Below, in pieces: positions 35,477-46,673 of a stretch of 64,000 nt of DNA (its first letter is position 1; the number at the start of each line of letters is the position of its first letter). The notes below the pieces were generated by a model. It did no database searches. It was not told the origin of the DNA and was given only the letters and a program-made list of their open reading frames with translations. The stretch is from Sanderia malayensis (taxonomy: Eukaryota > Cnidaria > Scyphozoa > Semaeostomeae > Pelagiidae): contig RQOL01000466.1 in assembly GCA_013076295.1 (NCBI GenBank), positions 3,639,080 to 3,703,079 of the forward strand, in the 5' to 3' direction. A program made the position numbers and the translations under genes.

Positions 35477-38400
35477 TCATTGTTCGTTGATTCTAAAAAC
35501 TGTGACAACTTGTGAGATTGTTCTTCTATCAAAGGCACACATTTCCAGATGACTTGCACAGTCTTTACAAAATGCTTGGTGTCCACAAGGCAATATGATC
35601 GTATTGGCTGGGTTGTCGAAACAAATTCGACAAAGGTTCTTACGCGACAAGTCTTCATCACTACCACTTTCACCATTCTGGTCTTCCAGACAAAGTTGTA
35701 GCTCTGACTTCTTGTACGGTTTGGCATCGACAAGTACTTTTCTCATTGGATTCGATTTGGCTACTTCGAATGGCGTCTTGCCGTCAGCATCCTTGCTGCT
35801 CAGTTTAGCGCCGTTTTCAACGAGTATCTTCGCCATTTTTGTCGATTTTCCCTGCACTGCAAGGTGCAGCGGAGACGAAGCATTAGGGCCTCCCTGAAAA
35901 ACGAAGCGCCGTCATTAAAAGCAGTAGAGGGAAACAATCATGTACTTGTTAAGCAGCTACCAGCAGTGAAAATATAATTTGCTTTTCTCAAGTAAAACGA
36001 TGCTTACAAAGATGATAGCAATGTCAACAAATTACCTGAAAATTGATGTCTGCAGACTGAGAAATGAGAAATTCCAATATCTCTAATTGGTCGTAAGAGC
36101 AGGCAACTTGAAGTGGCGATAGGCCTGTTGCAAATGTGATATTAACAGAAATCGATTTGTCCTCTTTGATTTGCTTGACAACAACATTCATGTCTCCCTT
36201 TGCTATCGCAATGTACAACAGATTTTTGTCAGTGGCAAGGAGTTCTTTTATTTCCAAATCGGGCGTCATATCAAAGGGGGTACGGCCCTCCGTATCTTCA
36301 ACATTTCGATCTGCACCTATGGAATGCAGAACAATAAAAAAATAATAAATCAGGGCTAATTGCAGAAAAAATATTCGTTATACAGCACATCCAAAGCATT
36401 CAAAAGGCAATTTCTTATGATTAGAATGGTTCTATTTTATGGCATTATCAACCTCGAACCCAGGGCCCTTCTCGTTTTGCTGACATTGAATTGTTTACAT
36501 TGTGGCCTAGACTCACTACATTGCGTCCCTGTGCCTCGCTCGTTTTTACTCGCTCGTTTGAGGGACTTATGGACTTTCAGGTCAAAAAGTGGAAAAAATC
36601 TTCTCTGGCGACAAATTTTTGTCGCCCCAATCAGATTGCAGGATTTAGGTTTTAGACAATGGCTATTGTTTACTTTGACCAATCACGTTCAACCACAATT
36701 TAGGCCAAGAAAAATGAGGTTTAACTCAATATTTAACGGACCAATCTGGACTATAAAAAGTGGCGTGGCGTCAATTTTTAATTCAACATCAAATGGCGGG
36801 AAATTGCCGAAGCTGTGAGAAAAGTTAAAAAGAGTGTAAACTCAATAAATTTTCGTGCTTTTCCGAGAAATGTTGACAAAAAAGTTTTCATCAATTGTAT
36901 GTTTTTGTATATGGGTCGCGTAAAAGTTAATGTAAAAACTGTTTTTCGTTTGATAATCGCATTTCATTAAGTAGGACTTGTTGTATTCATGATTATGAAA
37001 AACAACACAGAATTTGACAACTTGCGTGGATTCACCACCAATAAAGAAAGCATGTCATGTTTTGTTACATATGATATTTTATACTAATAATCTGATTAAT
37101 AAGAACAATTTTTCTTTAGTTACATGCACGTCAAAATTCAAAATAATTTCTCTCATTAATTCAAAGCAAATATTGAATTCACCTATCAAAGTTTCTTCTT
37201 CCAATTCAGTATAAACCAAAGGTAAAGTTAGAAATTATAGTTCATTAAAGTTTGTTAATTTACTGATAAATACTAGCCATTCGTCCTTCAGCTGACCATG
37301 CATCTGGGATTTAATCTGTGAATGTAACAATGAATATAATTACTTTTCATTGTTCATAAAATAACCCAAAAATTAATTGGCCGGCTCGTCAAAGGCCTAA
37401 ACATGTCTAACATGAAATCAAATCAATCAACCGCAACCGCTGGTAATTTGCAAAATCCAACAAGAACTAAAAACGAAAAATTAAACTTACCTGTTTCTAT
37501 ACTTCCAAATAAAAAACCATCGACATGCAACCATTTACATCTTTCTTTTCAAAGAATATGAAAACTTATTCAGAAGCGGCAAACAAAGCAAAATATTGAC
37601 ATTTTCGCGTCCCCAGCAATTTTCCAAATTCCAAGTTTTAATCTTGCAGCATTACATCAGAGCGAGGCGGCACATTTTTTTCCAGTTTTTGAACAGTAAG
37701 TCCATAAGTCCCTTGTGTTGAGCGAGTTACGAGCGAGGCACTGGGACGTAATGTAATGAGTCTAATTGTGGCCCTGGGTTCAAGGTTGGCATTAGATTGG
37801 AGTCTTTTAAAGGACTTAGACACGCGAGAATAATAGATTTTGTTTGATTGAGGCAACTACTGGTAAAGCGAAGCTTAAATTGTAGCACTATGGTGATACA
37901 TTATAATTACAAGGCAAAAAAGCAATGGAGAATAAGAGAGAAAGACTCTCTTCAACTGACCTTCCAGGACAAGAAGTTTGACAACATCAACTGAAGAATT
38001 AGCAGCGGCAACATGGAGAGGAGTCTGCTTCGTTGAAACTGTTCTGATGTTTATATCGACGCCATGTTTGAGTAGGACTTGCACAACGTTCATGTGGCCA
38101 GCCTTGGCTGCCGAGTGTAATGGTGTCATTGAAAAACCATCGCCTACTTTTGGATCTGCATCGTGGTTCAAGAGAATACGCACGAAATCTGGCATTCCCT
38201 GGTACAAAGAAACAAAATCAACATCAGAAAATGAGTAAATATCGAAAAAACACGATGTTAAGTTGACAAGCATGTACAAATATAAAAACTTTTATTCAAT
38301 GGCAAAGATTCGAGCTATTGGGGATCAAACACAAAGCAAATCATGATCAAGACAGGCAAAAAATCACCAACACTCCACCTCCAATCAAAACGAATATAAA

Positions 38401-41400
38401 TTCTTGAGACATAGAAAGATTCGATGTCGTGGATAACGAAGTTCAACAGTAATTCTATAAAGTCTTTAGCTAACATTAAATTAAAGGGTACAATTTACTA
38501 TGAAGAATATAGAATATTCGATCTTACACTGATGGCTGCCAGACAAAGAGCAGTGGTTTGGGTATGTTTTGAAAGTGGTTCATTAATCCTGACGTCTTCA
38601 TTTTCCAAAACATCTTGCAACATCTGCATGTCTTTCTTCTCGAGGGAACTCAACAGTTTCTGCTGGCCGGATTGCAGAACACCCAAGACGTGTTCAAGCC
38701 GAGCAACCTGCTTCTTCATCCATGATCGTTGGCCTTTGTTGTCAAGGGATGAGTCGCTACGTTGCCGATGCAGCTGAGCAGGAGCCTGGCAAAAAAATAT
38801 GGTATAGTTTAAATTATGTTTTCACTTGAAAATTTATGAAATTCTGAGTATATTTCTGCTAAAGAAATTCGCTATTGAAACCCGTTTAGGAGTTATATAT
38901 TGCAATGTAAATTTTCTTGCCTTGATCTATTCCCGCGAACCTTCGGTTTAAAGGGTGTAAACAACAAAATAACTCCCCAATTATACATAAAAACTATATA
39001 TCAATTTAAAATTGATATTACTACCCAATTTCAAACCACTAATCCTAAATATTAACAACAAATCAATCCAAAAATCATATAATGTGCGATTGTTTTTATT
39101 GGGCCTAGGCGCTACAGACAAACCGAAGCAATTTGAAAGCATCTCGGAATGAAAAAAAGAAACGAAGCTATCACCATTTGACCTTTTTCTCCTGTCATTG
39201 TCGAAAGGTTTTTGAAACTCTTGTTAAGGTCTCAGAAGTGAGGCATAGTTACAAATTCTGTTAGAATATCAGTACAAAATTCAGCAATAAGCTCTTGAAA
39301 TTCCCAAAAAAAGAAAACTAACCCTAAGGCCAGGCCAATCTCTCAGCCATTAAAGACACAATTACGTCATATACGCTCCTGCGCATTACCAATACTTACG
39401 CTACTGCGCATGCTGACCACCTTTCTCCTCCGTATAGCCTAACCCTAACCCTAACCCTAAGCCTCAGGCCAATGCATCAGCCATTAGAGACACCGTGACG
39501 TCATATACGCTCCTGCGCAGTACCAATACTTACGCTACTGCGCATACTGACCACCTTTCTCCTCCGCTAACCCTAACCCTAAGCCTTAGGCCAATGCCTC
39601 AGCCATTAGAGACACCATTACGTCACATACGCTCCTGCGCAGTACCAAAACTTACGCTACTGCGCATACTGACCACCTTTCTCCTCCGCTAACCCTAACC
39701 CTAACCCTAACCCTAACCCTTAGGCCAATGCCTCAGCCATTAGAGACACCATTACGTCACATACGCTCCTGCGCAGTACCAAAACTTACGCTACTGCGCA
39801 TGCTAACCACCTTTCTCCTCCGCATAGCCTAACCCTAACCCTAACCCTAAGCCTAAGACCAATGCCACAGCCACTAAAGACACCATTACGTCATATACGC
39901 TCCTGCGCAATACCAATACTTACGCTATTGCGCATACTGACCACCTTTATCCTCCGCATAGCCTAACCCTAACCCTAACGCTAAACCTAAGGCCAATGCC
40001 ACAGCATTTAAAGACACCATTACGTCATATACGCTCCTGCGCAGTACCAATATTTACGCTACTGCGCATACTGACCACCTTTCTCCTCCGCATATACTAG
40101 CCCTAATCCTGAAAAATAGCGCTGCCTTAAAAGAAGCGAAAACAAAAGGATGTGAAAACAATATGTACACACAAGTAACGTCTGCATCTGTAGACTATGT
40201 AGGGTTGCATCCTGATCAAATGATGGCTCACGAAATGATTTTCTATCCAACTTTTCTTTCAGGTCCTCGATGTTCTGTTCTACGTGTTCTTCAACGCTAA
40301 GGCCCTGGGCGTCTACAAGGTACGGATCTGCGCCGATGGCCAGAAGAAAGCCGACGACTTCGCTGTGGCCTGCCAAAGCAGCGTAAAACAGTGCAGTCCA
40401 CTTATCCAGTCCACCGGGCAAATCAACACAGGCGCCGTAGGCCACAAGAAGCTGTACAAGCTCGCTGTAAGAGAACAATGAATATTATTAAACCATTCGT
40501 GAAAGCTTTCACCCCTAAACAAACCCACCCGACCTCCAGCATAATGTCTCTTCGTTACAAACCCAATTTCAATTGAATAATTCACTGTAATTAACAGCAG
40601 CAAATGGTAGATACCCTGGGAGTTCGTACTTACAGGTTTCCTGCGGCTGATGCCAAGTGCAGTGGTGCGTGTCCTTGTACGTTTCTTTGATCGACAGCTA
40701 AACAGAGACCGAAGTTGGATTCGGTGACATTTTGACTGACTTTACGTCCACTGGCTGTACGAGAGATTCGTCTTATATGGGCTTCGTTTGTTGACGACTT
40801 TCTGCTTGTCTGTGCTTCCAAAATCGATCTGACTTCTTCGATATCACCAGCTTGACTAGCCAAGCACAACGACAGCGGATTCTAAAGAATAAAAGCGGAA
40901 TCCAGTGGTAAAATGGTGGTTAAGACGCTTTCAAGACAACATCCAGGCATCTACATTAGTTAATCAGCAACCCCAATGTTGAGGGCTCCGATCTGTAAAT
41001 AACCATGTTTAACTACCGCATTTACTCGAGTGAGCACTGCCTCCGTATGAGCGCCGCATTAAAAGTACCGGAAATTAAAAGAGTCCCGCGACACTCAATT
41101 GGGTAAATACGGTACTTGTTGCAACAAGACCTTCGAAGCAGAATAAGCAAAACACGCAAGAAATACCTGATGTAACATGCGGCACACTTCTCCACCACTT
41201 GATAAATTCAAAGCAGTATAACCCATCGTGTCGACTACTTGCTGGTCTGGGTTGTATTTTATCAATATCTTCACGATTTCAACATCATTAGCCAGACTTG
41301 CGTAATGCAATGCCGTCCTGTTTCTTCGTCCTCCAGTTAAATTAATCAACGCCTTGAATCGTAAAAACAGCCTTTATCATACACTGTAAAAACTGGATTA

Positions 41401-44400
41401 GTCTTGAGTGGGATTCGTTATCATCAACACAGCTAGGAGGGGTCTTTGGGGGGTGCTTAAAATCAGAGCAAGGGGGGAATCCTTGGGGTTCACATAGCCA
41501 TTGTGTTGCTTAAAATTAAAACAGATGAAAATATCCAATAAAAATTCGTACCTTATTCTCTAAAAGAAACCCGACCACTTTGATGTGCCCATTTAAACTT
41601 GCAAGATGTAAAGGTGCTTTGTGACTACAACGAAGAAAAATATCGATCATTAATGTGGATTAGGAAAAAGCAAAGATACGATAGCAATAGCACTTGTAGT
41701 TATGTAGTCAAAATACTTTGCAAAAGCTCAAAAATACAAATAAATATCTTGAACATCTTTGAACACCTTTTTGTTTGGTGTTGGAAGTATGGAAGCTCAA
41801 ATGCAAATGCTTCCGTGGGGTTCACTTAGCGTGCCTCCGGGACGGGGCCCCGTTGTTAGTGCTACAATAATATTTGTTTAAAAGTGTCACGCTTAGTCAC
41901 GCTCACCAAAGTGCCTTTGCGTTGGGACTAGTTCCAAGTTCAATGAGACGCTTTACTTCGTCAAAATCACCCCCATCAGCCGCAGCACACAACATCAAAG
42001 AAGATAGCAACAGTTTCCTGTAAAAACAAAAAATGATCAATAAAAAGCATCATAAACTCCGTGTAACGGAGAGCTAAAGCACCATGTGTCCGCCAAGAGA
42101 GAGGTTCCTCAACGCAAGGATGCGAAAGATCAGGTATAAACGTAGATAAATACCTGATGGAGTAAGTATCAGCCAAAGCAACGGCAGTCAAATGACGAGA
42201 GTCAGAAAGCTCTAGATCAGCACCATACTACGAATACACAAGACATCATTAGCATTCGATTCAATATAGCCTAATGCAACCATTTGGTTGTAGTAGGAAA
42301 GGTTAATAACAAGTCGCGTACTATGCGTACCAAAACCAAATAACTTGGCATGGTCAAAAGGGGGAGGACGCTGCAATTGCGCAGTTGAAAGTGGCACTAC
42401 TCACGTATAAAAGTTGTCGCGTGATATCGAGGTTGTTTCGTCTGACTGAAATATGAAGAGGAGACTGCTTCGACGTGCCACATTGTTTGTTCACCTAGTT
42501 TTGCCAAAAAACATTTAACAATGTTATAAACAATATATTTGAAATGCGTGTAAGTAATACTATATTCAACTGCAAATTGTTGGGACTCAGGGCTTCCATG
42601 GATCATGTGGTCGGGGAATGTATGGAAGTATAAAGAGTTGAATGATTTCAAATAAAATTGTATTCCTTTGCGTGTCCGACGAAGAGTGATCTTATCGCAA
42701 CTTAATCAACTTTAATTAGAACCGATTGCTTAAGGTGTCCGCCGGCTTAGGATAGTTGTTTTATGGGTTATGATAATTCAACCCACCTGGGCTCCTTTCT
42801 CTAACAGAAAAGCGACAGCCTTTGAAAAACAGTGGTCCACAGCAACATGAAGCAAGGAGAACTTCTCTGGTTTCTCACCACAACCACCACCGGTAAAAAA
42901 ATGAGTATTATATCGCACTGCTCGAGACGTTGTTTCGTGGCTTGAATAGGACGGTTTGGGAAATGGTTTCGCATCATCTTCTAAAAGAGTGTAATCCGTA
43001 TCTTCCTCGGTGTTGCTATCAATGTAGTATTGTGATTTGGTAGTTTTGTTCACACTTAGTCGGTGCAAGTGTTCGTTCCATGATTTCGCCTCCACCCACA
43101 TTTGCTCGAACTCTTGGAAATCCGTGCGTCTCAAAGCGTCAAACATCCGGGACACGATGAGTCGTCGTCGAGGCAATGGGGCCACCACCCACTCCACCAG
43201 CCCTGTCTTGAATTTCATCTGATTTCCGAGTGGTAAAGGCAATGTTATCGACGACTCGCTACAGTTTGATTCATTTTGTTGTTGTTGGGTGGTCGGCAAA
43301 ATCGCGATCTCGTCGTCCGGGCAACTATCGTCGTGAAGATAAGGGCCTGGTCCGTGACTCGAACCACGTGATAGTTCAAAGTGATTTTCTGCCTCGTTCC
43401 AGTGTATGGAAGCATGGAATTCTTTAATACCAGCCTCTTCTGGAATACGAATAGCACACTGATGGCCTGTAATAAAGGAAGTGATGTCATTTTGCGTTAC
43501 AGTATGTCCCCACCCAGGGTTGCCATTTGGCCGTATTTTAGAGCCTTTGGCAGTCAGAAAATTGTTTGGCCGTAACTGCTAAATTTGGCCCAATTTTGGC
43601 CATATGAAAAAGAATATTATTGTTGTATTGTTCTGTTGTCTGCAATGCAAGAGTGCAGAATCGAGTGCATCAAGTGTCTGTTTCTTAATATTTTATTTAT
43701 TGAGGCTCAATTGTACCACCTGATGCATTTCTACTTTCCAAATTTTTCTACTGGCAAACTTAAATTGACACTTTATAATGATCAAATTCATTGCTTCTTT
43801 GTAATGAAGGGTATAATTATCTATAAACTGCAAAATTCTGTCAACTTGCTTACTTGATCCAATTGTAGCCCCTCTGCGACATATGGCATAAATTTGTCCT
43901 TCAAATCTTCGCATGTACAATGGGACACATGCTGCTCTATGCTGGCCTTCACCTTCAATGGGAAGTTCTCTTGAGGGGGAAATCGAAGAAACAGTTAAGG
44001 TTATGAACTGTCCAAGTGATTCTGTCTTGCTGACAGCATCTAAAACAAATCATTAAAGTGTTATTGTTAATAACCAAATGGCCATAAAATTAGAACAATA
44101 AAGACGACTTTTTTAAAACCTCTGAAATGAAACCGCTTGAAGTTAGCATAAATCAACTTAATCCATTATTAAAGCTCTTTATTATTCATGTGTTTAACAA
44201 TCAGATCGGGGAATACACAGAAAACAGTGAAAAACTGGTAAAGCAAAAGGGCTTTTTTGCTAAGCATAAAACAGATTAAACAATTATCATTTCAATTCTG
44301 GTCTTATCCAACGTTTCGCTACTTTCCTTTTCATAGCAAGCTTGCCATGGTGACTTCAAAATATAAGATTAGAAGTTCAATATCCCTATGTATTATTCAA

Positions 44401-45015
44401 TTTGTTCTAAAGAATGTGGTTTTAACTTGTGGCCAGACTGGAAACAATAACAAACAAAAGTTTTCAAAGGATGTTTTCTTAAGATTTGAAATTAATTATT
44501 CAAAAAGAAGTTTTACCGATATCATCATTATGATTAACCGTAGGCTGCGCCCTTCTGAATATATCTCCACTTCTCGCCATCCTTCTGAATCGTGTTCCCT
44601 GTGAAGCAAGCTTTTTCGCTCGTTCTTGAGACAATCTCAACTCTCTTTCTAAAATTTCCAACCTTTTCTCCAATTCCACAATTTTCTCTTGGGCAAAAGA
44701 GAGTTGTTCTGCAGAATTAAGTTGCTCGTGTTCTTCGATATAAAATGTTGTCTTTGGTTCACCATGATCAGTGTGGTGACGAGCATTTAAGCTGTTTTCT
44801 CGCAATTTTCGTTTCATGTTTGACCTGAAATTCGGGCTGCTGACAGGCAAGGGACTAGAATTATCTTCATCTTCATTTGAACCGAATCCATCCATGGGAT
44901 CCGTGGAGGAGACCAAGGCACCATGATGAGCCAACGAAAACGAACCTCTGATTTCAGTTGGAGTCCCTGGACGTTCGTAGTCAAATATCAAGTTCTCATC
45001 ACAATTTCTGGACAT
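35477..45015 (-). CDS. Coiled-coil, FHA-like, ankyrin-repeat and RING-finger protein
   Basis: Probable E3 ubiquitin ligase of unknown target; I know no named vertebrate counterpart. Fourteen exons with matching phases: 45015-44517, 44039-43854, 43466-42787, 42494-42405, 42227-42154, 42017-41907, 41624-41552, 41352-41167, 40881-40634, 40464-40173, 38785-38528, 38198-37961, 36316-36036 and 35893-35477; total 1210 residues. Residues about 110-142 form a coiled coil (EKIVELEKRLEILERELRL). About 215-275 is an FHA-like fold (ATIGSS, AIRIPEEAGIKEFHASIHW, GSSHGPGPYL). Ankyrin repeats run in three blocks from about 435 to 1110 (SLLHVAVDHCFSKAVAFLLE, PLHLASLNGHIKVVGFLLEN, PLHSAAKAGHMNVVQVLLKH). The C-terminal RING is LCRIC...LPCGHQAFCKDC...MCAFD. 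Large introns carry repeats. Domain order is clear; function is inferred. Confidence 0.86.
36449..37788. mobile_element. Foldback DNA element, about 1.34 kb, with long imperfect inverted ends
   Basis: The left arm begins CAACCTCGAACCCAGGGCC. The right arm, reversed, begins CAACCTTGAACCCAGGGCC. Similarity extends about 150 bp inward, sharing TAGACTCA, CGTCCC, GTGCCTCGCTCGT and GGGACTTATGGACTT. The centre is AT-rich with no transposase. It sits in the intron between the 38198-37961 and 36316-36036 exons of the FHA-ankyrin-RING gene. Two oppositely oriented copies of a shorter repeat remain an alternative. Confidence 0.6.
39305..40105. repeat. Satellite with interstitial telomeric hexamers, about six units
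   Basis: Units of about 122-134 bp. The marker GCTCCTGCGC recurs near 39375, 39509, 39631, 39765, 39899 and 40031. Each unit has AGGCCAATGC, ACCATTACGTCA, ACTTACGCTACTGCGCAT, CTGACCACCTTTCTCCTCCG and usually a run of two to five CCCTAA hexamers. Unit length appears to vary in hexamer steps. It lies in the 1.4-kb intron between the 40464-40173 and 38785-38528 exons of the FHA-ankyrin-RING gene. Confidence 0.93.
41014..41113. mobile_element. 100-bp MITE-like foldback
   Basis: Ends TACCGCATTTACTCGAGTGAG and, reversed, TACCGTATTTACCCAATTGAG, about 100 bp apart, in an intron of the FHA-ankyrin-RING gene. The TA-CCG termini resemble those of the 254-bp element at 46391-46644, suggesting one TA-targeting family. 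Confidence 0.55.
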
Positions 45016-46390
45016 CGTAACCCATTAAACAGTAAATCATTAAATCTTTGCGGAATTCCAAACTTGAAAGTGTATGCAAAGGGACTTTTTCTATACCAAT
45101 ACCCATAGGCCTAAATTCAACGTTTTGAATCACGTCATAAGCCATTCAATTTCACATACCTCAGTTTGTTAGAATCAGCAGTTAACTTCTAGATGTATTC
45201 AGCTGTTTCTTTAATCTAATAGAATGTCATTTCTCTTGAAGTTACTGATGTCTTACACAAAAAGAGCAAAAAAACCACAAAAAGTTCTCGTGTTAATCAT
45301 TCCAAGCATTTTTTGCCTCGCGTTCAAGCTGTTATGAATTGGGTGAAGGAAGACGTTGACATATCTCCCAGGGTTTATTCTTAGAGCATAAGACCGCAAT
45401 AGTTGTGCAATTACAATACATTTACGTAATTACGATGTTTCTTTACATCAATTTGCATTTTCCGCATTTTGAACAAACGTAAATACCCAAAGAAAACAGG
45501 CCAAAACTTGCAACGTTAGCATTAAACCTGCTGTTCAATATATATCTTTTGAAATGAAACATGCACTCTTTGGCCACACAGTGACCTCAAGAAGTTTCTG
45601 CAAGTCCGTGCATGCAGAAATTTGGTATTAATTTCAGTGCTACAAAATCTCCACAATATATTCCCAGGACAGTATTATAATGAAAGAAAACCAACCTGCA
45701 CAATGTAATTTTTATCAGGCTACATTGGATACATACATACTGAATTTATAATTCAAGCACCTAAACAATTAATCAAATTATAAAACAAAAAATATACCGT
45801 GAATATCACCTTAATCGATAATTTACTGCTTAATTGTCGGTAGGTGAAATTGAACCCGATTACATCACAAAGCAGTCCCTCATATGTTCAAATATAAGCA
45901 TAATCATAAGCATAATATATAGTATGGGTTATTAATGTTGAATAAAATAAGACAATGTTCGTTATAAAATCATGTTCAGACATCATCAGATTTCAGAGAA
46001 GAAAATTTATGATTGAGTAGCAAAATTGAAAAATCAAAAATCAATCAAATAAAAAGGCACTTATAAATACGTGGCCTGTCCTATAAGTTACTACACAGTG
46101 GAGTTTTGATATGACAATGCTTAAAAGGAATCAAGCATGCTTTATCAACTTGCAAATTTGCAGCATGAAAATAAGTTTCATCTTGGAGTATTTCAATTGG
46201 AGGATTTCAATTGGAGGTACCAGATGCCAAACTTTTCACACGAGGGGCAATCAGTTAATTATGTTAGTGGGGGCCGTCATATCAAAATTTCATTGTTTTC
46301 AATTAATTCTAAATTAAAAAATCACAAGACAACACAGTACAATTAGGGTTACAAACATAAAAAGCTGCGGGTATATATTGACCTCATTTA
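45016..46390. other. Intergenic region upstream of the FHA-ankyrin-RING gene
   Basis: About 1.4 kb, AT-rich, between two minus-strand genes. It should include that gene's 5' UTR and promoter and the far 3' flank of the Lifeguard gene. No exon seen. A short duplication (AATTGGAGGATTTC / AATTGGAGGTACC) lies at about 46195-46220. Confidence 0.55.
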
Positions 46391-46644
46391 CCGTAAATCC
46401 TCGAATAAGCCCTCCCCTCGCATAAGCCCCCATCCTGATAATTATTTGTAAGGATACTGAGCCCAAGTTTCCAGACATTGAAGTTGTTTAGTGAATGTAC
46501 ATTGCAAATAACAGCAAATCTAAACCAATAACTTTATTGATTGGCTGCATCGTATAACTTTTATTTTGCTTAATATTGAACAATAATCAGGCTAAAATTT
46601 CGTTTTTGCAAAAAGCCCCCGGGGGCTTATTCGAGGATTTCCGG
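46391..46644. mobile_element. 254-bp MITE with TA target duplication, beside the Lifeguard stop codon
   Basis: Left end CCGTAAATCCTCGAATAAGC and right end its near-perfect reverse complement (GCTTATTCGAGGATTTCCGG). TA dinucleotides at 46389-46390 and 46645-46646 fit a Tc1/mariner-like target. The element begins only 30 bases past the Lifeguard stop codon, so it is probably transcribed as part of that 3' UTR. Confidence 0.75.
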
Positions 46645-46673
46645 TATCTATCCAAAAGGTTGGGTTTCTCAAA

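Noticed and set aside
36360..36818. 152-codon plus-strand frame
   Set aside because: It runs along one arm of the foldback element in an intron; no domain and no splice partners.
39305..40105. Possible true telomere or chromosome end
   Set aside because: The hexamers are short, interrupted by unique satellite sequence, and genes continue on both sides.
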